DNA of 64,000 bases, taken from positions 2,380,708 to 2,444,707 of the forward strand of contig PTFA01000087.1 of assembly GCA_003342895.1 (NCBI GenBank), read 5' to 3'. This document shows positions 1-11,900 of this stretch, in pieces (the stretch's first letter is position 1; each line of letters starts with the position of its first letter). Source of the DNA: Casuarius casuarius (lineage: Eukaryota > Chordata > Aves > Casuariiformes > Casuariidae). The position numbers and the translations under genes were made by a program. The notes beneath the pieces are model-generated. The model was not told the DNA's origin. It saw only the letters and a list, made by a program, of their open reading frames with translations, and searched no databases.

Positions 1-3000
1 AGCACAACATGGCCGAGACTGAACATGTGAAGCAGAAGAGGCGGTGACAAAAGAAAAACAATCGGCAGCCAATACACATCCTGGCTAAGTAGCTCTTGTT
101 TCATTTTAAAATATCAGGTAACAGATGCAATCGGAATGGCTGTGCTAGGCAAGAGCCTTATAAAACAATAAAAACAATATAAATGCGGTTTTAATTGCCC
201 ACTCCATTTAAATTGCTTTATCCTGTGCAAATTCATTATTTCTGGAAAATTTGGCCCAAGCTGTTATAGTAGGTGGTAAAGTTTGCAAAAGTCTATGAAA
301 TTTTAGATTGCAGCAGCGGCAGCCTACTGGGGGAGGTTATTGCACTCTGTAGGTTAGAGTATTTCTACTTATGCGGCTTCGTCAGTCAGCACGTTGGAGG
401 CAAGGCGCAACGCTGTGCACCTGGAAGGAAAAGCACCGCTGCAGCCGAACAGGGACTTTTCCGTGTTGCTTGTGCCTGTGGATGGAGAAGCGGTGCCGCT
501 TTACCTGAAACGGTTTCTGCTGTTTAATGCCACCATAAGCCACTGCAGCCTTTTCCCATCTGGCCTTGCCCAGGCTGCTCATAGTAGCCACAAAGCAGCA
601 TTAAAAGAAAATGTAACGAGAGTGAGTGCAATGGCAAACCTGTCCCTGCCACTGTGTCCTACCCGTGTCCTCCACACGAGGCCCACGATTAGCCAGCACC
701 GTAACAGCACCGTGCGGCAGCACGCCCACAGCACAAGCGGGGGAGCAGCAGGCGCGTTACTCTGCTCGCTCTCGGTGGCCAACGGCTGTTTCTCCAGTGA
801 CGGGAAGCAGTTTGTCAGCTAACCAGGCCTGGATTACACCGCATCAGTGCACATGGCACAAGTGCGAGGGCACGCTGTTTGCTGGCCCAGTGACGGGCAG
901 TGAGGTTAATTACTGCTCAGTTTTAGCCCGGCATGCCCGAAAGGGGGGGAATGCGCTTCGCGCTCTGTGTGTGGGGAAAAGCCAAAGAGTTTCTGGAAAA
1001 GAAAAGCACATTCCTTTAATCTGTTTGAAAGCTTGGGCTACATCAAAGTACTGGCAAGGAGAGATATCGCTGATATAATTGGTGTGGACACTTGCAAAGG
1101 TTTCGCCAAGGACCTTTGTGAAAGCGCTGTTCTTGGGAGGCTGAGAAGCTCACGGGTCACACACTAGCTGAGAAACAGAAAGCAAAAAGCAGGATGAGAA
1201 ATGGTCCAACTTTGCACAACCATCAGTACCCTCCTGCTCAGCAATGTGCCCTGGACCCAGGGCTGCTCAACATGCGCAGCCAAAGAGGCAGCCCTGGATT
1301 AAAAAAAAATCAAGACCAGAAGAGAAGAGGATTGTGAAAGGGCCACCGAAGCCACGTGACCAGCTCAGGGCTGGGACAAAGGGATTATTCCCCTGTGGAC
1401 ACGTTCTCGGCAGGGCATCGCGGGGTGACGGACGCGATGCTCCTGACACGCATGGAAGCAGAAATCAGCTGTCGCCTCTGAAAGACAAAAGCTCAGCCGG
1501 GCCCACAGGCAGCTCAGCCCAGTCCTCCATTGAGTATTTCAGATATTTGTTATAATAATACTAAAAACTCCTACACAAATGAACAGAATTGGATAAAGAT
1601 CAGGGGAGAAAGCAGAGAACAGTAGCCAAGTGGTTTGATGCTAAGGAGCAAGGCGGTCCTCTTCAGCAATCACTTGTTCTCACTAACTCCCAATCGATGT
1701 GTCAAAGAGAAAGGGAGGACGTGTTTCTGAGATGGGAAAGTAAAGGGTTAGAATTAGAGTACAGCGAGACTTAAATTATTTTGATTTCTAGGGGAAGTGA
1801 GTAGAAAGCGACATAATGGTAGTATAAAAAGCAACAAATGGCACAAAGAAGGTACATATGAGTACTCCTGTTTACACTTTTCACATAAAAAGAGAACAAA
1901 GGGATAGTCAATAAAACCGAATGGCTGCAAACTTCCCTGGCTAAGTGAAATGCTGTTGTTCTCATGCACTGTGTGTAATTAGCCAGGGAACTCAGGGTAC
2001 CAAAATATCTCTAAAATCTCAGCTGCAGAGAGAGTTTCAAGAAAGGGACAGGAATGTACCTGAAAGGGATCAGTATCTACCGCTATATTTGCTATATATT
2101 AGGTACATTAGCAAGAAGCAATAAGATGGGTTGTTAGGAGAGAAAAATTCTCATGCAAATGTGAATAAATGGGAATGGGGCAAAGAGCCCTCTTGGCAGG
2201 TTATTCCAGAAATTGCCTTCTAAGGAATTCCTTGCTCCTTCCTCTGAAGCTTTTACAGCGGCTATTGGCAGCGGGCAGAGCCTGCAGGAGCCAAACGCCT
2301 TTTTCTTACACCCACCCCACCCCCTGCCTCGCCCTGGCTGCCTCCTGCGGCCACGCAGGTCCCTGCCCAGCTCCTGGCCAAGGGACATGGCCCATCCTCA
2401 TCCATATGTGACTGAGAGAAATAATCTTGTCTTTCTCCATTGACATGCAGTGATGTCTCCGCCATTCCTCATTGAAAGGAATGGAAATTAATCTCAGAAA
2501 CACTTCTGCCTGGCGTTGGGAAAGCAGTTACTCCCGGCACACATCAGTGCACCTTGGGGAGTGCTGCTACCTGGGTAAATATCAGTGAAGGTCAGCAGTG
2601 GGGAGGTGGGGTGGGAAATGACTTGACAGATCAGTCTTGAATTTAAATAAAGCCCACAACTGCAAAACTGCATTTGTGGAAACCTTCCTTTTTTTGTCCT
2701 CGCTAACCTAAGGTAGATCAGATTTGGGGCAAACCCCCCCAGCCCTTGACTGTGCCCATGTAGTTGAAATAAAAATAAGTCACCTTGTCCTAACCACCCT
2801 GAGAGGCCCATGTCCTTACAGGCTCATAACCCCGGGTGTAAACCACCCTTCCCCAGCAATGCTGCCCGCTCCAAAGGCTGGCATCTCCCAGTCGCCCCAG
2901 TCCCCGACTATCTCGCAGCACCGTTGCGGCGCCTGCGCAACACGTTGCGAGGCCACATCCAGCAGGGATGGTCGCCGGGCAGCCAGCAGCGCTGCCCGTG

Positions 3001-3165
3001 GAGCACCCTGGCCTGCTGCCCTGGCACCTGGCTGCAGCTTTGCACAGCCGACCTGCATATCCCTGCGCCCAGGGATGACGCGCAGGGTTTTTTAAACAGG
3101 GCATCCTGCTAGAATTGAATGTACAAGGTGGCTATAAAGAAAACGTCTCTTTTGTTGTTGTTGGT
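1..3165. other. Downstream flank without a recognised gene
   Basis: Several open frames of 60-150 codons occur on both strands, but they sit in CpG-rich, stop-poor sequence, overlap one another, and match no protein family I know. CpG-rich patches lie at about 370-960, 1380-1450 and 2830-3090. No splice-bounded exon with recognisable coding content was found. In mammals the gene beyond the MPPED1 3' end is EFCAB6; I see no part of it here. Confidence 0.5.
2830..3090. other. CpG-rich patch downstream of MPPED1
   Basis: About 20 CpG in 260 bp, GC-rich, bordering the distal polyadenylation candidate. No gene was recognised. Confidence 0.4.
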
Positions 3166-3179
3166 TTTTTTTTTAAGAT

Positions 3180-3185
3180 TTTATT
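3180..3185 (-). terminator. Candidate polyadenylation signal AATAAA (distal)
   Basis: A canonical hexamer on the minus strand, about 2.6 kb after the stop codon. It sits at the boundary between an AT-rich block (3186-3800) that reads like 3' UTR and a GC- and CpG-rich block (2830-3090). This composition change makes it a reasonable distal end of the transcript. Confidence 0.35.
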
Positions 3186-4439
3186 TGTCTAACATGCTTG
3201 ACCAAAAATTACAACAACAATCAAGTTATGCCAAAATGATTAAATAACCTTTAAGCTTTCATACCTCAAGTACTTTAAATGATATTTTGAAGTAACAGCT
3301 GCTTTCATATCTTTTTTCACATAAAAATACACAGTATTTTGAAGATACCTTAGGAAAAATTATTTTTAAGAGAATAGTTTATGGTCGACATAGAAATTTT
3401 GTCGAGGCTAATAAAAGGACCTCTTTCCCTCACTTTAACATTTTAGTACCTTAAGTGCCATGAGTAAATGTAAACATTTCAGACTTCTTTAATATACAGC
3501 CAATTTCCTGCCACATTTGTTTCAAAACGCTTGAATTGTGACTTGCTAAGACACTTTTATTCTAGCTACGTGCTATTGTTCATCTTTCCAATGATGGCGG
3601 ACGTTCATATTAAACTACAAATTTCAGTTCTTGCTGATTTAGGAACTGATCTTGCCATTTCTACACCAGTAGTTCTTGCAAAGTAGCCCCAGCTGAATTC
3701 ACAGCAGGCTGTTCATGCGCATGTCAGCTAGTCACCTAAAAACCAGTTGCAGAATGAGGCCTGTTGTTTTGCTTTCTGTTTCAGGAAAAAGCAGCAAATT
3801 TGTTTTGCTCCCAAGTCACCAACCAGCTTAGGAGAAAGGACAGATTTGTGGCTTGTCATGTTTTCCAGTATTGGTGGGTCCATAGCATGAATTAGCTATG
3901 GGGTCACATTTCACTGCTTCCAGCACCAGCTGGAAGAAGAGCTGTTGCACGTGGGAGGCACAGGAAATGTCATGTTTCTGCCTACCTTGCTGAGATTTGA
4001 GGTTGCTAGTCTGGATTTGATAAACAGGTGTTTTAAATTGTATGTGCATATAATGTACACGCAGCTGCTACATGAAGCTCACATTTATATCCATATATCA
4101 GGCAAAAAGAAACATACACAACAGTCTGTGTGTGCAAATATGGGCTATGTGCATACCTGCAAACAACCCTGTATTGATAGCGCGATGATTTGCCTAATGT
4201 GTGGGAAGGAGATTAATACATAGATGTAGTCAGCCCCTAATTCAGAATGTCTGTGGTCAGGATACAGCAGTTAAATAACCTCCGTTAAGGCAAAAAGGCT
4301 CCTTTTGATTTCTTTGTACTTGGAGAAGTTTGATAGCGCAAGGCAGAGACCCATTTCCTGTAGGGCATGTTTGAAGCACGTTATATTGTGGGGGTTTTTA
4401 GTCAGGTCTAGAGCTACTGCTCAGGGCTGGACTGAAATC

Positions 4440-4770
4440 CCAGCACACTCAACACCTCCGTTAACCTGCCGAAGAGCCGCACGGGCAATACCGGTGTTGC
4501 GATCCCAGCCAGCTCCTGCAACATCTCTGACTTTGCCCAGTTGAGCCATATTCAAGGTGCTGGGTGGAGTCCAGCTCAGCTGCTTGGTTAGTCCTGGGCC
4601 TCTCGGCGGCGGGCCACGAGCAGCGGCAGGTTTTGGGACGTGAGCCCCGCTCTGTGCCCATTGGCAGGTCCTCGTCACTCATTACACTTATGCTACTACA
4701 CAGCTCTGCAAAGAGAGATGCCCAAACGCCACCTTGGGATTCCCCCCCCGTCCTCCCCGCAAAGTCCGTA
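4440..4770. other. CpG-rich patch
   Basis: About 15 CpG over roughly 250 bp inside otherwise AT-rich sequence, between the two polyadenylation candidates of MPPED1. Confidence 0.4.
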
Positions 4771-4900
4771 AAGCTTCCCCAAGGATGAAATTATCACAAT
4801 GACATTTGATCACCTCCGACTCGGGCCAGATTCAAACCAGTCATCTCATCATTGGCTGCATGTCCCATTAACAGGTTTTAAACAAGAAGTCCCACTGGGT

Positions 4901-4906
4901 TTTATT
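4901..4906 (-). terminator. Candidate polyadenylation signal AATAAA (proximal)
   Basis: A canonical hexamer on the minus strand, about 0.9 kb after the MPPED1 stop. G/U-containing sequence follows within 50 nt. Its use is inferred from position only. Confidence 0.4.
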
Positions 4907-5518
4907 TAAAATACCACTAACAATCATTGGGCTTTTTTTGTTGTTTTTGTTTTTCTTTTTACATACAATCACACATCGCCTTACCATATGAAAACACAAT
5001 TATGCTTTTTTCTTTTTTTTTTCAAAGGGAAATGTCATCCTTTTTCACAGGCGAGGCCAGGTTACAAATTCCTGAGTTTATACTGCACTTAACACAGTCT
5101 CCCTTCTTGAATGTTGAGCCGTTTACAGCATGCTGGCAATATGCACCATTTCCCTTACCATCTGTAATGCCAGATGTAGTAAAACTTCATTTCAGTACAG
5201 TGAATTAGGGCCTCTATTGCATTGATTTTGAAAAGATGTAAAGACTTAGACCTGGAGGACTTGGAATAATAGCCTTCCTCCCGTGACTGGTCATTCGTGT
5301 ACCATCTTTTACATTTGCCATGTTAATTAAGGGAAAACATCTTCACCACCACTTTTCTTTTACCAAGGGCTCAATGGGAAACATTTGAAATGAGGAAATC
5401 CTAGTCTAAACACTTACGTTTAAACCGCAAACTTTCTTAAAGAAACACTCCTTTGAAAGACATTGTTCTTTTAATAAGTCCAATATAATGTATGGTATAT
5501 ACAAAAGTCCCTACTTGA

Positions 5519-5546
5519 TATATATATATATCTATATATATATATG
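5519..5546. repeat. (TA)n microsatellite, interrupted
   Basis: Alternating TA, broken by one C, within the MPPED1 3' UTR. It may be length-polymorphic. Confidence 0.9.
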
Positions 5547-5803
5547 TGGAATGCATTCACTTTTCTGTGTTCACAAATATTTTAATGGTGAAATGTTAAA
5601 GTCTTAATCTGCTTCTGGCAGATAATGGCACCAAAATGTCCTTGTTCCTCATCCGTTTTTGTCACTCAAATTTATCTCTGAAGAACTAACAGGGAAAAAA
5701 GAAGAAGGTTTTGCTTTTTTGTTGAATAGTTCCCTACTGGGATTCTCAGCCAGCAATATAAAGTTGCTAATGTGTGGAGCATGACATTAAACCCTTATAA
5801 TAA

Positions 5804-5922
5804 TCATGTGTTCCTTGGCGTAGGTAAATCAATAACTATAGGTGGGTTAAGAGGCTGGTAATTCACAGTGCACACAGATGCATTCACATAGGTAGTAGTT
5901 CCATCAGCCATTACGCCATAAC
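5804..5922 (-). CDS. MPPED1: MPPED1 coding exon 6 (C-terminus and stop)
   Basis: The acceptor is tttcttctttgtag. The exon encodes YGVMADGTTTYVNASVCTVN and then YQPLNPPIVIDLPTPRNT, followed by TGA at 5804-5806. The C-terminal PTPRNT closely matches the recalled human PTPRNS ending. The exon completes the beta-strand edge of the phosphoesterase fold. The 3' UTR continues toward lower coordinates. Confidence 0.96.
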
Positions 5923-8900
5923 CTACAAAGAAGAAAAGCTCTCATTACTCTTATTATTCGCTTTTATCACACAGCGATGATGAGCAGGACTCAGGAGTGC
6001 CACATTCATTACTCAGAAGGGTTTAAAAAACTCTGCCCATGCACAAAGTGATGTTTTCCTGGACTAATAACATCTTTGTCCCAGGGCAGAACTTTATGCA
6101 GGCTTTTAAATTCCATAAGAAAAACAAAATTGGCTCTCAACAGCTAGTGGCTATAATCCCCAGCAGCCTGCTCCCCAAACCTCCTTGGAAATATTGATAT
6201 TTCTCTTCGCAAAGCTTTTTCTTCTTAACTTTAGCATTTTTGGAGGGGATGGGAAGATAGAGCTTAGACAATTTCAGCACTGAACAAAGCCTTATTTCTG
6301 ATCATTTATGTCTGCAGTCATTAATACACCAAACTTTGGGCTACCGTCATTTTTCACCATTGATTTCGGTCCTATGTTGTACTTTTTTAAAGCAACCCAT
6401 GAAGAAAAAGGATTGCATGACTAAGGAGTGTGTGTGCATGTTTACTGGGTGGCATTTGTCTGTGTGGGAACCTCTTCTCCCCACACACTTTTGAACTTGT
6501 TGACCAATTTCAACCAAATTTGATGGACACTAAAATGCCTGCCCAGGTAGGGAAGGAGGACTTTCTTTTTGCAATCTCTGAAGGACAAGGCGAATTCACA
6601 CCCTGAGACACCATAACACTTCCACAGGAAAAAACACCTTCTAAATGTCTCAACTGTGGGGAAGAAGCTTTAATCGCCTCTCATGTCTGACTAAACACCC
6701 AAGTCAAAGAATTCCAGGGAGAAATCTGCAGGAAATCAAACTTTCTCAGTTCTAATGCTTGTAGAAATACAGCAAAACGCTGTTTCAGAAGATGAAGAAA
6801 AAAATCCCTTCAACTGCCCTGGCATTATGGAGAAGTGGACACACTCTCTCCACTGCCAAAAACCTTTACATGAAAGACTAGGAAAAAACATCAGCTTGAT
6901 TACGCTAAAACTAATATTGGCTTAATATTGGAAACTTGTATGCAAATAAATGCATATACAATCAATATGACGAAATGCATTCACAATCCTAAATATATGA
7001 CTTTGGGGAAATTACCTAGTAGAAAGCTTTTGTAACAAGGTTTAGTCCCACCATTAATGAAGTTAATGGTGAAATGTATTAATTGCTACAAACATACACT
7101 GAATTATAAAGCTATTCATATCCTAGGCACCTAGGATCCTATAGGTTTTCTGAGTGCAATTTCATGTCTTATAGAAGCATTGTTAGTTGCAGATTTTACA
7201 AACAAAGAAACAGTAGCCAAATTCCTTTCTTCTTCTTTCCTTAAAATATCCTGAATAATGCAAGGCCTCCTGGACTCCCCGCGGAAAAAACACACAATAA
7301 TTAGGGACTGGGGAGGGAAGAAAACTCTGTCAGGTTCCTGTCACAGACATTTCTTTTAATCACTTGCTGCTTGCCACGGAACAATTGTTCTGTGCAAAAT
7401 GCAAACCGCACCAAGGACAGCTAGCGGTGCTGCTGGGACTCTTGCTCGCCTCAGCTACGTATTTGTAGAGAACAAAATCGGCTTGCTAATACACTGTCTT
7501 AGCTGGAAGATTCATAATGCTACAGTTTTCACTCTTCCCCCAACGCCAGAAGAGTTTCCTTTGCCATGACCTCATGCAAGTGCTGGCTGAAATAGGCAAT
7601 ACAGAATGGTAGCTGGAGCCCTGCCGTGCTGCTTGTCACCTCCACAGGGGGACCAACGGCAGCAAGTCCAGGCGTAGAGGTGCTTTTTTTGGCAGAGACA
7701 GCAGTGCAGAGGGGGGATAGGGAAGAAACATCCCTTCTACGCAGCTCTTCCTCCTGTATGTTTAGCAAATGACTGCTGCAGATGTAGCTCTGCTCAGTCA
7801 GGGAGGAACTCATCTGTTCATATCCTGCATTCCCACTACAAAGAGCAGCTTCGTTTGCACAGGCGGTCTGCAATGGGAATTCTCCTCTGCAGAGATTTAG
7901 CATCCCACTGCAAAACAGGCTATGCACTTCCCCGTTTGTTTTCTCTAAATCATGATAGTTTACACACAGAGTACCTTCTTTCTGTACTCTCATACCTACA
8001 GTGCCAAACTGCATTAATTCAGACCATTTACCATTCTGTGGAGGTGCCATTCTCTTCTCTCGGGAGCCAAAGCTGGGCTTGGTCTTAGCAGATGGGATTG
8101 TGTTAACCTGCCTGAAGCTTCGTGGCTTACTAACTCTTTGCTTAGATCCCCTGAGACTCACCTGGCCTATGATTTCTGACAGGACAATGAATTTGAACTG
8201 CATTCACCAGCTCCCGTATACGGATCCTCAAAGATTGCTGTCACGGCAAGGGGATAGGAAAAAATACTGTCTATGCATTGTTTGTTTTCTCTGTGCTTTT
8301 AACAGGACTTTGGACATTACCTAGGCATTAACAGGTCACAGCAGATAAAACACATGAGGAGAAGAGACTTACTCTTTGCCCTATAAAATAATGGTCTGAA
8401 TGTCTTCATCAGTTTTACACTGGCACACTTCTCACCAGTGTCACTCCTAACCTAGCAGGGTAAAAGTGCCAAGCAGCAAGTCTGAGTGGGATTTTGGGGG
8501 AAGGGTAATGGTTCTGCCTAAAACCAGAAGTATCTAAGTGCCAGCTACTCCAGTTTTCCCATTTGTTCATTTCTACACTGGTGAGAACCACNGATATCCT
8601 AAATCGAAGGCTGGAGCAGTCCCAGAAACAGCAAACTGGCAGCTGTGGAGCACCTTTTCCTGCCAATAAGCTAACATTGCCAAGAACTAAGCAGCTGATA
8701 ATACATGCTTAGATGCCAATGGGTACATTTCTGCACAGCCCAGTGGTTTCTTTCCATACAGATGCTGCTTGAAGACTTGCTGCCATTACATGTGCACCCA
8801 TAACAGGACAGTGTCCTTCTCTGAGATGAACTCCTACTGTCATTGACTTCAGTGGAGCACATTTGTCACCATTTATTGACTTATGTGATGGGAATTTATT

Positions 8901-11900
8901 TTTCCAGTTAAAAATCAAACAGGCAAGGGAACATCTTTGTTTTTTCTGGGCGCTAATTGTTTTCCCTGCCAAAGCAAATCAATACATGAATACATATATT
9001 GCGCTTCCACACAAGTCAGCGGTGACATCCCTCTTGATCTTATCTTCATACAGACACTGATGGGGAGAGACAACCTTAACTGTCCAATCTTGAAGATTAA
9101 GCCTTCAAAGCACCTCCCCATCCAAAGTACTTTTATCCATTTTACAAATGCAGAAACTGAGACACAGAGAGCTTACCTGAGTTATCTCGAGTCACACAGA
9201 GATTCAGCAGAGGAAAACAGAATCCATCAGTCCTAATATTTAATCACTTTCTGTAACTACTGGACTTGTGTCCTTATTTTAAAATTCACAGTAATTCTCA
9301 CCATGAAGGAGCCATCACCCTATTTTATAGATGTGGAAACTGAAAGAGAGGCTGAGGTACAAGTATAGAAATGTGGTATCAGCAAATTTCATCTATATGT
9401 ATATATGAAGCCATGTAAGTGATCTGAATTTCTGAGGTGCTTCAGTTCAGGTATTCAAGTTTGAAAATGCTGGTTTGAGCAGAAAACTTCTGTGTTCATG
9501 GTTTTAAATACGGATATAGAGAAACATTTTCTAACCTTCATGGATATGTCCAAAAACATGAAGCCTTGGCTGTATTCGTCTCTGGACTGTGTTCAGCAGC
9601 TCAACACATCCTACCCGTTGCATTTTCTTAGGAACCCAGTCTAGAAAACCTTTAGAAAAGAAAGGAAAGCTTTAAAAGAAGCCAGGTTATCTGCAAAACT
9701 TTACTGCTGTAGTATTCAAAAACATTTCTGAGGTTTAATGTCTCCCAGCTCCTCATAAGCAGTCATAGAAGAATTGATGGGGAAAAAAACAGTGTTTTCC
9801 TTGGTCAGAAGAAGAGGAAGGAAAGATAAATATTTGAAGAAAGACATAAGAGCTGATCCAAAAGAAAAGGACTACGATCATTCTTGCCAACTGTTTTTGC
9901 AAGGGAAAAACACCACTGCAATTAAAGCATCTTTACGCTGCTGTTGGCAGCAAAACTCAATGCTTCATCAGTCCATCTTCCTTTAGGAGACTAAAGAGCA
10001 CAGAGCAGTATGTCCAAAGTGAGTGTCTAAAGTCAGGCATCTAAATCAACATTTAGCTGCTTAAAGCTAGTCCTAGGTTCTAGTTCTAAAAATGAAACAC
10101 TTTGTCTTTAACCTTTGGATTTGGTGCTGCTAATATTCAAACTATATTGTTATCACGTTGAATCTTAATGTTAGTGGAACTTGGGTGAGAACCCATAGGG
10201 TACCTAAAAACAATATCCTCAAGTAAAACTGGTTTAAGGACTCCATGACATAGCAAACCACACTGGCCTAAATGTATGGACTTTAGCTAGCAAGAGAAAT
10301 TCAGTCCTTTTGCAGTAGATATGTTTGTAAGTGCTATATTTACTTGCACAAAGTTCTTATAAAAATAATTTTTTATGAAGACAGACAAAAATCTTCACCA
10401 ACTTGCTTATATGTCTAAAATCATGACTTCAGAGGGATGCTTACTGTCAACTAAAGCCTTGTGTTTCCTGGTGCTTCCTTCAACTAGTAGTATTAGAAGG
10501 ATGTTGTTGCATTAGAGGGTTTGGAATAACTAATCTGTTTTCTTTTTCTTTCTATTGTTCTGCCATCTTTATCAGGTTCAAATCTGGAAACATAAAAGAT
10601 ACAATTATTCCATTTTTCCCTTCCTTATTTATCCTCGTACTGCCACTGTGTGCCTGTCATAGCTTTGTATCTCTGACTTGGATTGCTGTAATCACGTGAA
10701 CGCCTTGTGCCTTTGAGAAAATGATGGCCAGCCACAGAGGTACAGACTTTGGGCCTAGTTTTCCTATGAATATTTCTGAGGCCATGACAAGCACGGCTAA
10801 GCAGCCAACCAACTTAAGAAAGCAGAACTACGATGTTCAAGCTCTTGGGGAACAGTTATACCTGAGCTTCAGAGTAGATTCACACATTGAGAGCAACCTC
10901 TTTAGACACCAGTGTTTGCAAATTGCCTCAGTACACTGTGAGGCTTTATGAAAATGTAAAAATTTGCCCAAGTATCAGAGCTACCCAGAGAATTAGGTCC
11001 AACTTCCAAAAACTATTTAGGAATGCCTAAAGTGTCCTAAGTGTCAAATAGAGGAAATTCTGATAATGGACTTAGACTCCCAATTCATCTGGACACTTCT
11101 GAAGATGCCAGCTTGGCTCCTGAGGCATTTGTGTCCAAAGAGGAAATGCAGCTAAATTCCAGAGAGAGGAGAGCAATGTTCAACTCAGGAAATTGATTCT
11201 ACTGGTTGCTTTTGTCCTCCAAAGCAGTTCAAAATTCAGTGTATGAAATACTAGCTTTAAGATGTCAAAGTGAGCCCAGCAACTCTTCCAAAATCCACTT
11301 CCTGCTTTTTTCAGAGTAAATGCATTATAGCAAACTCCAGGTTTTGCTACTTCAATGATTTGAAACAGTTAATTGTCAGAACGTCTGTGGTGAACATAAA
11401 GGCAAAAGTATTTCCACTTCAAATACTTTGCAAACAAAAATCCATAAAATTAACTTCTCCATTAAATTAAGCATTATTTATGTTGAACATGTTTTTGTTT
11501 ACATGCATTATCACCCTTCTGAAGCTTTCCCATATGTTTGCAGCTTATTATATACACCTGACTACACAAACTAAGAATAATTGATTACACCTACCTAACA
11601 ATTAGAGTTCATCTTAGGGTTTTTTTAATGTTTGGTTACTTGAAACAGGTTTCTGCAGCTGTCAGGAAAGTATAAATCTTTCTCATAGACAGTCAAGCAG
11701 ACAGCTACAAATGAAGACTTAAGGGTGAAATTAAATTAAAAAAAAAAAAAAAAGTGAACTTTTTGAAGAGAAATAAAAGAATCCTAAATGTAGATCTTTA
11801 GAAGTCAGGGAAAGGACTTAAGAAGTTATCCTATACATAAAAGAAACAAAAAAATGCTGATATAGAAATAAGCATTAGCATGGATTCCATAACCATGAGT

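Larger units (their letters stand above)
3166..4879 (-). other. Possible distal 3' UTR extension or downstream flank
   Basis: No gene was recognised. 3186-3800 and 4010-4300 are AT-rich, while 4440-4770 is GC-rich with many CpG dinucleotides, unusual for the interior of a 3' UTR. If the distal signal at 3180 is used this is transcribed; otherwise it is intergenic. Confidence 0.35.
4880..5803 (-). other. MPPED1: MPPED1 3' UTR, proximal part
   Basis: AT-rich non-coding sequence directly follows the stop codon. On the minus strand the first canonical AATAAA lies at 4901-4906 (tttatt on the plus strand), giving a 3' UTR of roughly 0.9 kb. ATTAAA variants occur near 5469 and 5581. It includes a TA dinucleotide run at about 5519-5546 and an imperfect poly-T/poly-A tract near 4927-5020. 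The true end is uncertain, since a second AATAAA lies at 3180-3185. Confidence 0.6.
5923..9535 (-). other. MPPED1: MPPED1 intron 5
   Basis: About 3.6 kb. It contains the unidentified open frame 7529-8203, the exon-like segment 8162-8237, the ambiguous base at 8592, and two MIR-like fragments near 9095-9370. The remainder (5923-7500, 8240-9090) shows nothing further that I can name. Confidence 0.9.

Noticed and set aside
273..1078. Open frames of 84, 142 and 150 codons on the plus strand
   Set aside because: They overlap each other and minus-strand frames in a CpG-rich, stop-poor stretch, lack splice context, and have no recognisable motif.
2494..3112. Five overlapping open frames of 80-123 codons on both strands
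   Set aside because: Typical of GC-rich non-coding sequence. Residue content (Ala, Arg, Pro, Cys) follows base composition.
8280..8310. Strong plus-strand splice acceptor (ttttctctgtgcttttaacag)
   Set aside because: A single acceptor without a matching coding segment on the plus strand; likely chance.
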